A stretch of 64,000 bases of DNA from Periconia sp. R9002 (taxonomy: Eukaryota; Ascomycota; Dothideomycetes; Pleosporales; Periconiaceae): NCBI GenBank assembly GCA_023627715.1, contig JAMAHW010000033.1, positions 248,001-312,000 of the forward strand, read 5' to 3'. The notes beneath the pieces are model-generated. The model worked only from the letters and a program-made list of their open reading frames with translations. It searched no databases and was not told where the DNA came from. This document shows, one piece after another, positions 9,337 to 19,300 of the stretch; the stretch's first letter is position 1; each line of letters opens with the position of its first letter. Both the position numbers and the translations under genes were made by a program.

Positions 9337-10581
9337 TTACAGTTTCGCTTTCGTCGCGTGTGTTTTCTTGTATTCCTCAACTAGGTCCCATGCTAGTTCC
9401 GCGAACGGCGGCATCATCTCGCCATACTCTTTCGCCTGCGCGCTGCTGGCTTGACGCAGTGCATATCGTGCCGCGATACCTTGCATGATGATAGCCGACC
9501 TGTATGTGGAAAATGCATCTCCCCACGTGAGGTCATGTCGGGGATCCCAGCCTGCGACTTCGGAATACCATGTTATGAGCTGACTGCGCGTCGGCAGTCC
9601 CTCTGTCGCGCCAGGGAGGAAGGCTTTGTTCGCTCGCCCGATTCGCTCCATTCTCGGACTACTCGCTGTCACGTACGGAGACAATAGATTGTTGATGTCG
9701 CTCAGAGGGTGGCCGATGGTGGACATTTCCCAATCTAGGATACCAATTACTCTCGGCTCTGTCTTGTGGAACACGACGTTATCGATCTTGTAGTCGCCAT
9801 GAACTAAGCCTCCCCTATCCTTTGGCTGGGTCTCGGGGTCCTTGAAGAATGCAACCATGTCGTCTTGATGCGGGATTTTTCCTACAGGGATTCCAGTCTC
9901 TTTGTCTCTTGCCGCGGCTTGTGATTCCGAGATTGCGTTGAAAGTGTTGATTTGTCGATTGTAGAAGCCAGACGGCTTGCCATAGTTCTCCAGGCCTACC
10001 TCCTTGGGTACTACACGGTGGAATTTCGCCAGAGTAGTAATCGCGGAGTGCCAACTGTGAATTCCATATTAGCAACACGAGCCTGGAAACGTAACGACTG
10101 GTGACAAAATCCTAACATTTTCGTCCTCTCTTCAGGAGTAACACCAGGTATCGCCGGATCCTCAAAAATCCTCCCATCCAAAAACTCCATGATATAAAAA
10201 TCCGTCCCAATCACCCCCTCATCCTGACACAAACAATACGCTTTGGGGACTGGCACATCTGTTTTCTCCAGAGCGTGGATGATGCGGTATTCGCGGTCGA
10301 CCTTGTGCGCCGTCTAGCATTCCCAACAATTAGCCATCAACATACATACATATCCTTCTTCTTTTGGCGGGCGAACTTTGTACCTTGGAAAGCAGCTTCC
10401 CAGGCGGCTTCTTCCTCATGACAAACTTCTTCCCATTCTTGTCCGTGAGCTGGTACGTCGGGTTGCTCTGCCCGTAGCCGAATTGCTTGACGTCGAGGGG
10501 GGTTGCGATGGAGGGGACGTGGGCGCTGATGTAGCGCTCCAACGAGGCGACGTCGATGGGTTGGCGCACGTTCCCGGCCAT
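9337..10581 (-). CDS. Aminoglycoside-phosphotransferase-fold protein (ACAD10/11-type kinase domain)
   Basis: Three exons on the minus strand, 10581-10384, 10313-10117 and 10054-9337, encode 370 residues. The fold is that of APH/choline-kinase-like enzymes: a nucleotide-binding part with FGYGQSNPTYQL and FVMRKKPPGKLL (about residues 34-64), the catalytic loop VHGDYKIDNVVFH, and the metal-binding ILDWEMSTIGHPLSD. Among APH families this layout (GQSNPT, RKKPPG, HGDYKIDN, DWEM) fits the kinase domain found at the N-terminus of human ACAD10/11. That domain phosphorylates 4-hydroxy fatty acyl-CoA during catabolism; here it stands alone without the dehydrogenase part. A role in fatty-acid breakdown is inferred. 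No peroxisomal PTS1 is seen at the C-terminus (ends TKAKL, which is only weakly PTS1-like). Confidence 0.85.
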
Positions 10582-12360
10582 ACTTTCAGTACTATCTTAT
10601 TTGACTCGAAGAGTCAAGTCGAGCGGGATTGAGGTGCCGGTAATGCACGCGGAAGAGCAGCGGCCATTTCTTTTTGTACAGTAAGGTTTGTTTGTCCGCG
10701 GTTGGGTGAGCACAGCTGGGGAAATGCGTGGCGGCGCGCACTGCTGAGCCGAGGTACCTTGTTGGTGTGGGGATGGATCATCATCTTTGGCGCGCTAGGG
10801 ACCGGGTGACGCTCAGGGCAAGGTTTGCGGGCTGGCTGGCTGGTTGGTCGTGCCGTCGTTGGTTGGGGTTCTGGATTGGGATGGTTGTCGCATGTGAGCT
10901 CAAGTGAGTTGTGGGGGATGTTGGATTTTTTTACGTGGACTTGGGTTTGGGTGGAGGGTTACGGGTTTAGAAAAGAGAGAGGGTTGTTTGATGGATAGGG
11001 ACGGTTATGCAGCAGCAACAGCATCTGCTCTTTATTGGACTGGACTTATCGATACCGAGGTAGGGATTTTCTAGATAGATTTGAAGTATTCATGAATGAA
11101 GTATTTAAGATCATGAAAGGATGGATCGTATAGTGTTCGTGTATGCATAGTAGCCACGCTCAGCCTGATTGTCATATTCATCCAAATCCGAAATACAGAG
11201 GTTTTCTTTTGTACAGTGACTGGAGCGCTACGGATCCAACGCGACGAATGGCTCGATGCTAGATCTGGGCGACGTTTAAGCGTGTTGGTGGTTTACATAC
11301 AACACCTAGAAGACGTTTTTTTCTTACAATTGAAGCTTTTTCCAAAAGTCGAAGACAAGGTAGGGTTTCTACAAAATGCTTTCACTGGTTTTCTACGATT
11401 TTAGCGCTTTAGAATCTAGATTGTGTTTAAAAAGATACTACATGTAGTATTGCCGTGGCTGAAATGTTTGTGACTGCGGGATATATTAAAGCCCGCGTGC
11501 CTACAGACTGGAGCAGGCTTCGAGGATGTGTTGAAATCAATGAAAAACAGGCTTGGAGGCGAGTTTTTCTCGAGGCTATCCATGCACCGATCACCTTGCT
11601 TTTTGCGGGTGGTGGAGATGAACACGATGTCCGATGACGCGTAGAGATCAATCGACATTCAATCTTCTTTGTTGTTGTTGACCACGTTTCTAACTTGTCT
11701 GAGGTCTCGTACCCTCGCTATAATCGCCATGCTATGACTTCAGATCGAGTTGACAAATCGCACTGTTATTATTAGCACTGGCATCGAAAGCACATCCATA
11801 ACCAACTGGTACATACAGATGAAGCATCCGTTGATGCCATCTGGGTGCCTGATGCCACCCCTGAGGCGATCCGAAAGCATCAAACCTGTGTTCCTGTTAC
11901 ACACCACCTTCAAATGCTTTTTAGGTTCATGCCGTCCCACAATTGACGGCACTAAGGACTTTGTCTGCTCGACTGGCGTGAGATAAAAAGCCGGTGCTGG
12001 GTTCCAGGTTCACTAGATTAGGGCCATTTAGACAAGAGCCACAAATCTTACCCAACTTTACAAACTCCGTTGCCTAGGCGCCCGCGTATTTGTGGTTGGG
12101 CGCAAGGCTGTTGCGCAAAATGGTAGACAATGGTTCTCTTTTTTGAAGGTTTTCAATCGAAGCTGTCGAAGGCGATTCCTCATGTATGTAGATATTATCA
12201 GGGTAATTTGAGTTGGTAACGTCGAATGGGGTTTCCTCGGCTTTGGCACAGTGCATCGTCATCCCATGTTTGATGGGGCCCCGTAAAGAACTACCCTGTC
12301 AATCAAAACAACGTCGATAATAACAGCCCGGACGCCCAGGCACACACACCAGGTTCCAGG
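10582..12360. other. Intergenic region, 1.8 kb, one partial repeat
   Basis: GT-rich near the kinase promoter (10700-11000), then more AT-rich. It contains a partial R1 repeat at 11463-11499. A 62-codon open frame on the minus strand (12262-12074) has a fairly protein-like composition but no recognisable family (see findings). Otherwise I see no gene. Confidence 0.45.
11463..11499 (-). repeat. Dispersed repeat family R1, partial copy B
   Basis: The reverse complement of these 37 bases matches 50386-50421 with only a few differences: CACGCGGG, then a T-rich spacer, ATATATCCCGCA, TCACAA and CATT. The CCCGCA..TCACAA core is shared with copy A at 4420. No longer homology was evident by eye. Confidence 0.55.
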
Positions 12361-14755
12361 ATGGCCAGTCTCACTCCTGGGAGGAGACTCAATCCCCCAC
12401 GTCCTTCTCTCAATAACGCAACCTCGCAACCCAACCTGAATCATCTGGCCGCCAGCACCTCCGCCATCGCCGCGCGGAAGGCTTCTCTGAACGCTTTGAC
12501 AGGACAGCCCTCCACCCCCAAGAACAGAATGGGCGCGGACGGCCGCGATATCGACGTGGGGGACTTTGTTGACGTGCCTGGTGGCATGAACGGTGTCGTC
12601 AAGTTCGTGGGCACTGTGCGCGGCAAACCTGGTATTTTCGCTGGAGTGGAGCTCAGCAAAGAGTTTGCTACGCGCGGAAAGAATGACGGAGACGTCGAAG
12701 GGTATGAATACAAATCCATACATAGTATTTCGCGCTGGCTGACTTTACTGTAGTACTCGCTATTTCGAGACTTCCGTCCCAGGGTCCGGTATCTTCCTGC
12801 CTGTACATCGAGCCATCAAACGAGGCAACACCCCTCTCTCGTCTTCCATGATGATGCCCCCGACACCCACAACGCCATCGTACAGCAACCACAGCAACTT
12901 CAGCGCCTCTACCAAAGAGAGGCCAAACTTCAGCCCTGATACACCTTCCATACCCAAATTCTCCCAATCCGTAGGCCCAGGGGCGCGCGCTACCAGTCCT
13001 GTCTTCAAACCAGGACGCCCGTCCTTCCGCCCCGAATCGCCTTACCGCAAGCAACCGAATCTTGCGCCCACACCCTCTAGAAATGGTGCTCGCACGCCCG
13101 CTGGCCTATCCAAGAGCGCCATTGGCCCGCCCAGGTTCAATAGCCCAGGTCCCAAATCCGCAGCCTTCCAAAAACCTAGAACACCCGGTCCTCCTCCACC
13201 CTCTTACTCACGTAACAGTTCCCGCTTGGGACAGCATGCTACAATTGATGAAGATATGGAATCTACGCCAACAAACAATACACGTATGAGCAACGATTCT
13301 ACGGCAAGCTACAAGGGGCGAAGGCCTGGCTCGAACCATTCTGACGACGAGATTATGCGATTGACGCGACTGCTCGAGGAGCGTGACAAACAGCTCAAAG
13401 GGCAAGCAACGTCCCTCGCTGAAATGGAATCCAGCCTAGCGGAAATTCAAACCTTGCTACCAGAAGCTGGCGCAGACTTTGGTCGGCCTAGAAGCAATGA
13501 CGATGAGCCTAATGATGTCACCCAGCTGCGTGCATTGCTCCGCGAGAAGACAGAAAAGATTGCAATGCTTACGGCCGAGTTCGACAATCACCGCGCTGAC
13601 TTTCGCAGCACCATTGATACCTTGGAGTTGGCGAGTACGGAGACGGAGCGGGTTTATGAGCGGAAAGTAGAAGAATTACAGGAGGAATTGAGAGAACTTC
13701 ATTCCAGGAATGCCGATGTAGAAACTGTAGCAGATCAGCTAAAGCAGCTGGAAGAGCTTGTCCATGAGCTCGAAGAAGGTCTGGAAGATGCTCGTCGCGG
13801 AGAGGCAGAAGCTCGTGGAGAAGTTGAGTTTCTGCGCGGTGAGGTAGAGCGAGGACGATCCGAGTTGCGGCAAGAACGAGAAAAAGCTGCAGCTGCGTTG
13901 AAAGATGCTGGCGCAATGATGGACCGGCCTATGAGCTCAGGATCAAAAGACATAGAACAACGGGATGACGAAATCCGGGGCTTAAAGGCTATTATTCACT
14001 CTTTGAGTTCAGGACCCGCGGAAGAACAGGGTCGGTCACCGCTGTCCCGTCAGGGGTCATCGGTCAATGCAAAAGAACTTCAGACCGCACAAGCCAACAC
14101 CGAGCGACTTGAACGCGAGAAGAAGGAGCTGCAAGGGCTAGTCGAACGAAAGGCGTTCCGGGAGGAGGAGCTGGAGCGCGAAATTGAGAGACTAAAGGCC
14201 CAACTCCACGGAGCTGTACAACGTGAAAGTGTCATTAGCAACGGTATGTCCGAGCATACAGCTGTTCAAGACAAGAGGTCTTCGGGTAGAGATTCCAAGG
14301 GAACGATCAAGAGCTGGAGAGAAGCTTCACAGGCTGCTCCTCGTGAGCCTGTACCAGCGCTCGCTACAATGGCAGAGTCTGATGCTCCGTCGTCCCCGGG
14401 TAGCACCCTGTGGTGCGAGATTTGCGAGACCGGCGGTCACGATATCCTCAACTGCTCCGCCATGGGCACAGATGGAGGTTCCAAAGACCCTAGTGCAGGC
14501 AGGAGTGGAAAGGATGTGGTGATCGAAGGCCTCCGAGGCCTATCTCTTTCCTCAGACCGACCTCGTCGTCCATCGGCTGTGACGCCGACGAAGTCAGCCG
14601 GCAATGCGCCGACCGCTCCTTTGCCACCACCCGCATTCGACACATCCTTGGTCCCACCCAAGGGAGCATCTGCCCCAGACCCCGATAAATGGTGTGCCCT
14701 GTGCGAGAACGAAGGCCACGACGTGACCGAATGCCCTTCTGAGGATCCCTTTTAG
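12361..14755 (+). CDS. CAP-Gly microtubule plus-end protein, CLIP-170/Bik1-like
   Basis: Two exons, 12361-12701 and 12754-14755, encode 780 residues. A CAP-Gly domain (about 57-138) carries the signature GKNDGDVEGTRYF, which is interrupted by the intron within GTRYF. A Ser/Pro-rich basic linker (about 140-320) follows, then a long coiled coil (about 325-590). The C-terminus has two CCHC-type zinc knuckles, WCEICETGGHDILNC at about 667 and WCALCENEGHDVTEC at about 760. This is the CLIP-170/restin order: CAP-Gly, basic linker, coiled coil and metal-binding knuckles. Such proteins track growing microtubule ends and bind dynein-dynactin; yeast Bik1 has one knuckle. Nuclear positioning and polarised growth are the likely roles. 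A single CAP-Gly, as in fungi, is seen rather than the two of animals. Confidence 0.92.
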
Positions 14756-14948
14756 ATTGCCGCTTGATCGCAGCAGCGGTCACATTTCTTTGCATGATAT
14801 CCACGATTGCGCTTGATGTAACCACATGGTTTGCGGTATATGGTATTCTAATTCTCCTCGTAGTTGGTCGAGTTTGTTAAGATATGTAATACATGTAAGA
14901 GCAATGGTATATGATGCACGGCTTAACTCAAGTCATCAATTTCAAATG

Positions 14949-15098
14949 TTTGAAGAACGGATTGATTGATGTAATTGGATTGGCGTGTGCTTCTGTTATG
15001 TATGAATCGACGAATTTATTACTGGTAATCATTGTAAAAATGAAAAGGTATTGCTACCAGTGACTACATATGTACGTACATCAATACGTCAATCTCTA
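14949..15098 (+). repeat. Direct repeat R2, copy 1
   Basis: About 150 bases similar throughout to 15874-16026. Shared blocks include GATTGATTGATG, GTGTGCTTCTGTTATGTATG, TTACTGGTAATCATT, AATGAAAAGGT and GTACGTACATCAATAC. Several substitutions and small gaps separate the copies, so the duplication is not recent. Confidence 0.85.
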
Positions 15099-15408
15099 CC
15101 TAGCACGTCCTTACCTAAGATCCAGACCAGTGTTTATACTGTGACTGATTACACCGATCAATTACGAAGAAGAAAATATTCTTAATATTATGCAACAGAA
15201 ATAAATCTACATTCTTAAACACTAATCTAGCTAAAGAACACTAAGAAAACATTCTATACAAACAATCTCCCAGCATCCTACTTAACCCTATCACAACTAC
15301 AATCTCCGAAAGGAATACTCCTTCAAGCGTCACATACACACTAATAAGTATTATAAATACGGGCTATTTCTACACCTACGCGATAGGACATCTCTATCCC
15401 TATTTTTA

Positions 15409-15597
15409 CTAAAACGTGAGCGTTTGAACCACCTGCAATAATCGAAACGCTGTCACGGCCGCGGAGACGGCGTCCGTGGGTGTGAGGACGATGAATTTGG
15501 GATTGTGGTCTTCGAGCTGATTCATTGTGGACTTGGCGCCTTGCTAAAAATGATCTATCAAAGGCTGGATGGTGTGTACGAAGTTGAGGTTTTCAAA
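15409..15597 (-). pseudogene. Degenerate C-terminal coding tail, family unidentified
   Basis: On the minus strand a frame reads LNFVHTIQPLIDHF, then an in-frame TAG at 15546-15544, then QGAKSTMNQLEDHNPKF and IVLTPTDAVSAAVTAFRLLQ, then VVQTLTF and a stop at 15411-15409. The composition is convincingly protein-like on both sides of the internal TAG, and the frame is kept, so I take it as the 3' end of a decayed gene. No start, promoter or further upstream exon is visible; the sequence above 15600 is simple GGGA repeat. The last nine codons recur at 16029-16053. I do not recognise the family. Confidence 0.5.
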
Positions 15598-15768
15598 GAG
15601 CGACGGAGGGAGGGAGGGAGGAAGGTATGTTCGACCCGGGATTCTTTTCTTTCGTCGCTCTTTCTTTACCTACTAGTGTGTATCAATCTCACTTGCTATG
15701 CCTCGTCTCACCGCCAGACCTACACCGTAACATACAGGACACACGGTGACACGCTATAACGCGCGCGG

Positions 15769-15800
15769 CTGAGGGCGGATGGGGAAGTTTGGTGACGGGT
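15769..15800 (+). pseudogene. Fossil of an Old Yellow Enzyme exon-intron boundary
   Basis: Thirty bases (15771-15800) match, with one difference, the end of exon 2 of the OYE gene on the minus strand at about 35829-35800. They encode EGGWGSLVTG and run into GTAAGT, a splice donor at the same position as in the intact gene. Nothing else of the enzyme is recognisable nearby. It is probably the remnant of a lost paralogue. Confidence 0.5.
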
Positions 15801-15817
15801 AAGTACCAAAAGTGGAT

Positions 15818-15870
15818 GAGGAAAAAGTAGTCTAGTACTTGTCTGAAGAAGGGCAGGTAGCCAAAAAAAC
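15818..15870 (+). repeat. Dispersed repeat R3, copy 1
   Basis: Contains AGTACTTGTCTGAAGAAGGG followed by CAGGTAG and an A-run. The reverse complement of 37145-37198 carries the same sequence with few differences, flanked by the same AAAAGTAGT leader and A-rich trailer. Both lie within patchwork intergenic DNA. Confidence 0.7.
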
Positions 15871-15873
15871 ATC

Positions 15874-16026
15874 TTTGAAGAATGGATTGATTGATGGAAG
15901 TGGACTGGTGTGTGCTTCTGTTATGTATGAATTAACAACTCTATTACTGGTAATCATTATGCAAATGAAAAGGTCTTGCTCTAGTGACTACATAGGTATG
16001 TACGTACATCAATACATCAATCTCTA
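15874..16026 (+). repeat. Direct repeat R2, copy 2
   Basis: Partner of 14949-15098 and in the same orientation. It starts one base pair cluster after the R3 segment and ends at TCAATCTCTAG, directly before the second copy of the coding-tail motif. Confidence 0.85.
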
Positions 16027-16028
16027 GT

Positions 16029-16053
16029 ACGTGAGCGTTTGAACCACCTGCAA
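16029..16053 (-). repeat. Second copy of the coding-tail motif
   Basis: These 25 bases are identical to 15414-15438. On the minus strand they read TTGCAG, then codons for VVQTLT, then TAC and TAG. Here the tail abuts R2 directly, whereas in copy 1 it is 315 bases away. TTGCAG could be an old splice acceptor. Confidence 0.75.
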
Positions 16054-16313
16054 ATGTACATCACGTGCGGTACTGTTGCCTTGGTGGCCCGTGCATAGCT
16101 CTTCCTTAGCTTTAGATAAAATCTAACTGTCGCCGCCGCTCATAACACGACACTCCCCTTCCCAACCACGTCCGACGTGGCCCCTCCTTCATTCACGATT
16201 TTGGCGCATTTTCTCTACTATATTTTAATTGCCAGGATTTGTCGCCAAAATCCTCCCGGGTACCGTACTTTACAAGCAGGTCGATCGCGGTGAAACCGCA
16301 ACCCACATTCATC

Positions 16314-19300
16314 ATGGCGGACCCAAAACAGAACAACCTCGCGCAATTCAAATACACGGCAATGTCCAATTTGGTCTTGCAACATGACCGAAGATTTACA
16401 AGCCGACGCGCCGACGAAGCAACCGGCGATCCAGAATCCCTCGCAGGCCGCATAAATATTCGCGATATGGGCGGGCGGACTGCGCGAGAAAATGCACCAG
16501 TGCAAAAGAAGAAACCCAAGAGCACATTCGAAGTCTCACGAGGGAGCATCAACGAGGGCGGAGATGTATTGGAGCGCGAGCAACGGAAGAGGAAGAGGGA
16601 GGATGGCACAAGTGCTTTCGGTGCGACTAGCGGAGCAGACGCAGAGTTGGAGATAGAAGACCTTACATACAAACCTCGAACTCCAGCTACGCGCGCGACG
16701 TTCGAGCTCATCACAACTATCGTGAGCAAGCACTTGGGCGATGTGTCGATGGTTACCACCAGAAGTGCTGCAGATGCGGTCCTGGAATTTCTGAAAGACG
16801 ACAACATGAAGGATACCGATAAGAAAAGGGAGATTGATGATCTCCTTGGCTCATCGATGAACGCGAAGGAATTCAATGAGCTTGTTAACCTCGGGAAGAA
16901 AATCACGGACTACGATGCGCAGGATGAAGACGAGGAGATGGCCGACGGTGAGGGCGACGGCGCCGAGGATGATAACGGTGTTGCTGTCGTGTTCGACGAG
17001 GATGAAGATGAAGACGGCCCCCAGACCTTCGAAGTGAGGGACAGCGATACTTCTGACGAAGAGGGGGGCGAAGAAGAGGAACAGGAAATTGAAGAGATTG
17101 GAAATGACGGGAACCAGGGAAAAGTTGATGATGCTCTCGCCGGTGGAGAGGAGACTATCATTCAAGGCGAGTCGGCTTCCGCCGATCGTAACGAAGATGG
17201 AGATGGGTTAATACCCGTACACGAAATCGATGCGTACTGGCTCCAACGGCAGATCGGACAGCTCTACGAGGATGCGCATACGCAACAAGAGAAGACACAA
17301 GAAGCGTTGAATATCCTTGGAGGTGTAGATGAAGACGGCGACGATAAACCACTGCGTGAAATCGAAAACGACCTCATGGACCTATTCGATTACGAGCACC
17401 ACGAGCTGGTTGCAAAACTTGTCCTCAATCGTGACCGTGTCGTTTGGGTCACTAAGTGGCGACGAGTTGCTGAAGATAAGGACGAGCGAGCGGCGGTGGA
17501 AGGGGAGATGAAGGCTGCGGGACAGCAAAAGATTCTCCAGCAACTTCGCGCACGTGAAACGGGCGTTCGAGCAGAACCGGATGGTCCTAAGATGAAGATT
17601 GATTTAAGTGGTATCAAGGCCCCCGAATCCAAAGATGTTGATATGCAAGATGCATCGAAGCCAGAGGGCATAGTTGGCGGTCTACAGCCATCCGGCCGAC
17701 CAATCAATCTCGACAACATCGTCTTCGACCAGGGCAATCATCTCATGACGAATCCGAGCGTTAAACTCCCACAAGGCTCCACACGACGCACATTCAAGGG
17801 CTATGAAGAAATCCACGTACCCGCGCCCAAAGCCAAGCGAGATCCCAATGAACGGAATATACCCACCACTGAACTGCCAGACTGGGCACGTGTAGGCTTC
17901 GGATCATCAAAAGAACTCAATCGGATTCAGACCAAGTGTTTCCCAACGGCGTTTCACGATGATGGTAACATGCTAATCTGCGCGCCTACTGGATCCGGAA
18001 AGACCAACGTTGCTATGCTGGCAATTCTTCGGGAGATTGGCAAGCACCGCAATCCGGAAACTGGCGAAATCGCGCTCGATGACTTCAAGATTGTCTTTAT
18101 CGCTCCTCTGAAAGCTCTGGTGCAAGAACAAGTCGGCAACTTTGGCAAGCGTCTGGAACCCTACGGTATTCGCGTTGCTGAGCTTACAGGTGACCGTCAA
18201 CTCACCAAACAGCAAATTTCCGAGACTCAGATCATCGTCACTACACCAGAAAAGTATGACGTTATCACGCGTAAAGCTACAGACACCAGTTACATTAACC
18301 TAGTACGACTGATATGTATTGACGAAATCCATCTTCTTCACGATGACCGTGGGCCGGTAGTCGAGAGCATTGTGAGCAGGACTATCCGTCGTGCCGAGCA
18401 GACTGGGGAGCCTGTTCGACTTGTAGGTTTGAGTGCAACTTTGCCCAACTACAGAGATGTCGCGAGTTTCCTTCGTGTAGACCCTGACAAGGGCCTTTTC
18501 CACTTCGATGCCACCTACCGTCCTTGCCCCCTCAAGCAAGAGTTCATTGGTGTGACCGACAAAAAAGCAATAAAACAGCTCAAGACTATGAACGACGTGT
18601 GCTACACCAAAGTCATGGAGCAAGTCGGCGAGCACCGCAATCAAATGTTGATCTTTGTGCACTCGCGCAAGGAGACGGCCAAAACCGGAAAGTACATTCG
18701 AGACAAGGCGCTGGAATTGGAAACCATTGGGAAAATATTGCGGTCTGATAACGCAACTCGAGAGATCTTGCGCTCAGAGGCTGAGAATGTACAAAACGCC
18801 GACCTCAAAGATCTTATCCCTTACGGCTTCGGTATTCATCACGCCGGTATGTCCCGTGATGATAGGACTACCGTGGAGGCTCTGTTTTCCGATGGAGCGA
18901 TTCAAGTATTGGTTTGCACAGCAACACTTGCCTGGGGTGTCAATCTGCCAGCTCACACTGTCATCATAAAGGGAACTCAGGTATACTCACCTGAGAAGGG
19001 TAGTTGGGTGGAGCTTAGCCCTCAAGATGTCCTCCAGATGCTCGGTCGTGCTGGTCGTCCTCAGTTCGATACCTATGGAGAAGGTATCATTATCACCACG
19101 CAAGCGGAGATACAATATTACCTGTCCCTGCTGAACCAGCAATTGCCGATCGAATCGCAATTCATCAGCCGTCTAGCAGACAACCTGAATGCCGAGATCG
19201 TACTAGGTAACGTACGGACTCGCGATGAGGGTGTTGACTGGCTTGGCTACACATACCTCTTCGTACGGATGCTGCGATCCCCAGGTCTTTACCGGGTTGG

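Larger units (their letters stand above)
14756..16313. other. Intergenic patchwork of duplicated fragments
   Basis: No intact gene. The region is a mosaic: two direct repeats of about 150 bases, a degenerate coding tail on the minus strand, a short OYE-like exon fossil on the + strand, and a segment repeated inverted near 37.17 kb. Each is listed separately. The remainder is AT-rich (15100-15400) or GA/AGGG-rich (15600-15625). Confidence 0.6.
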
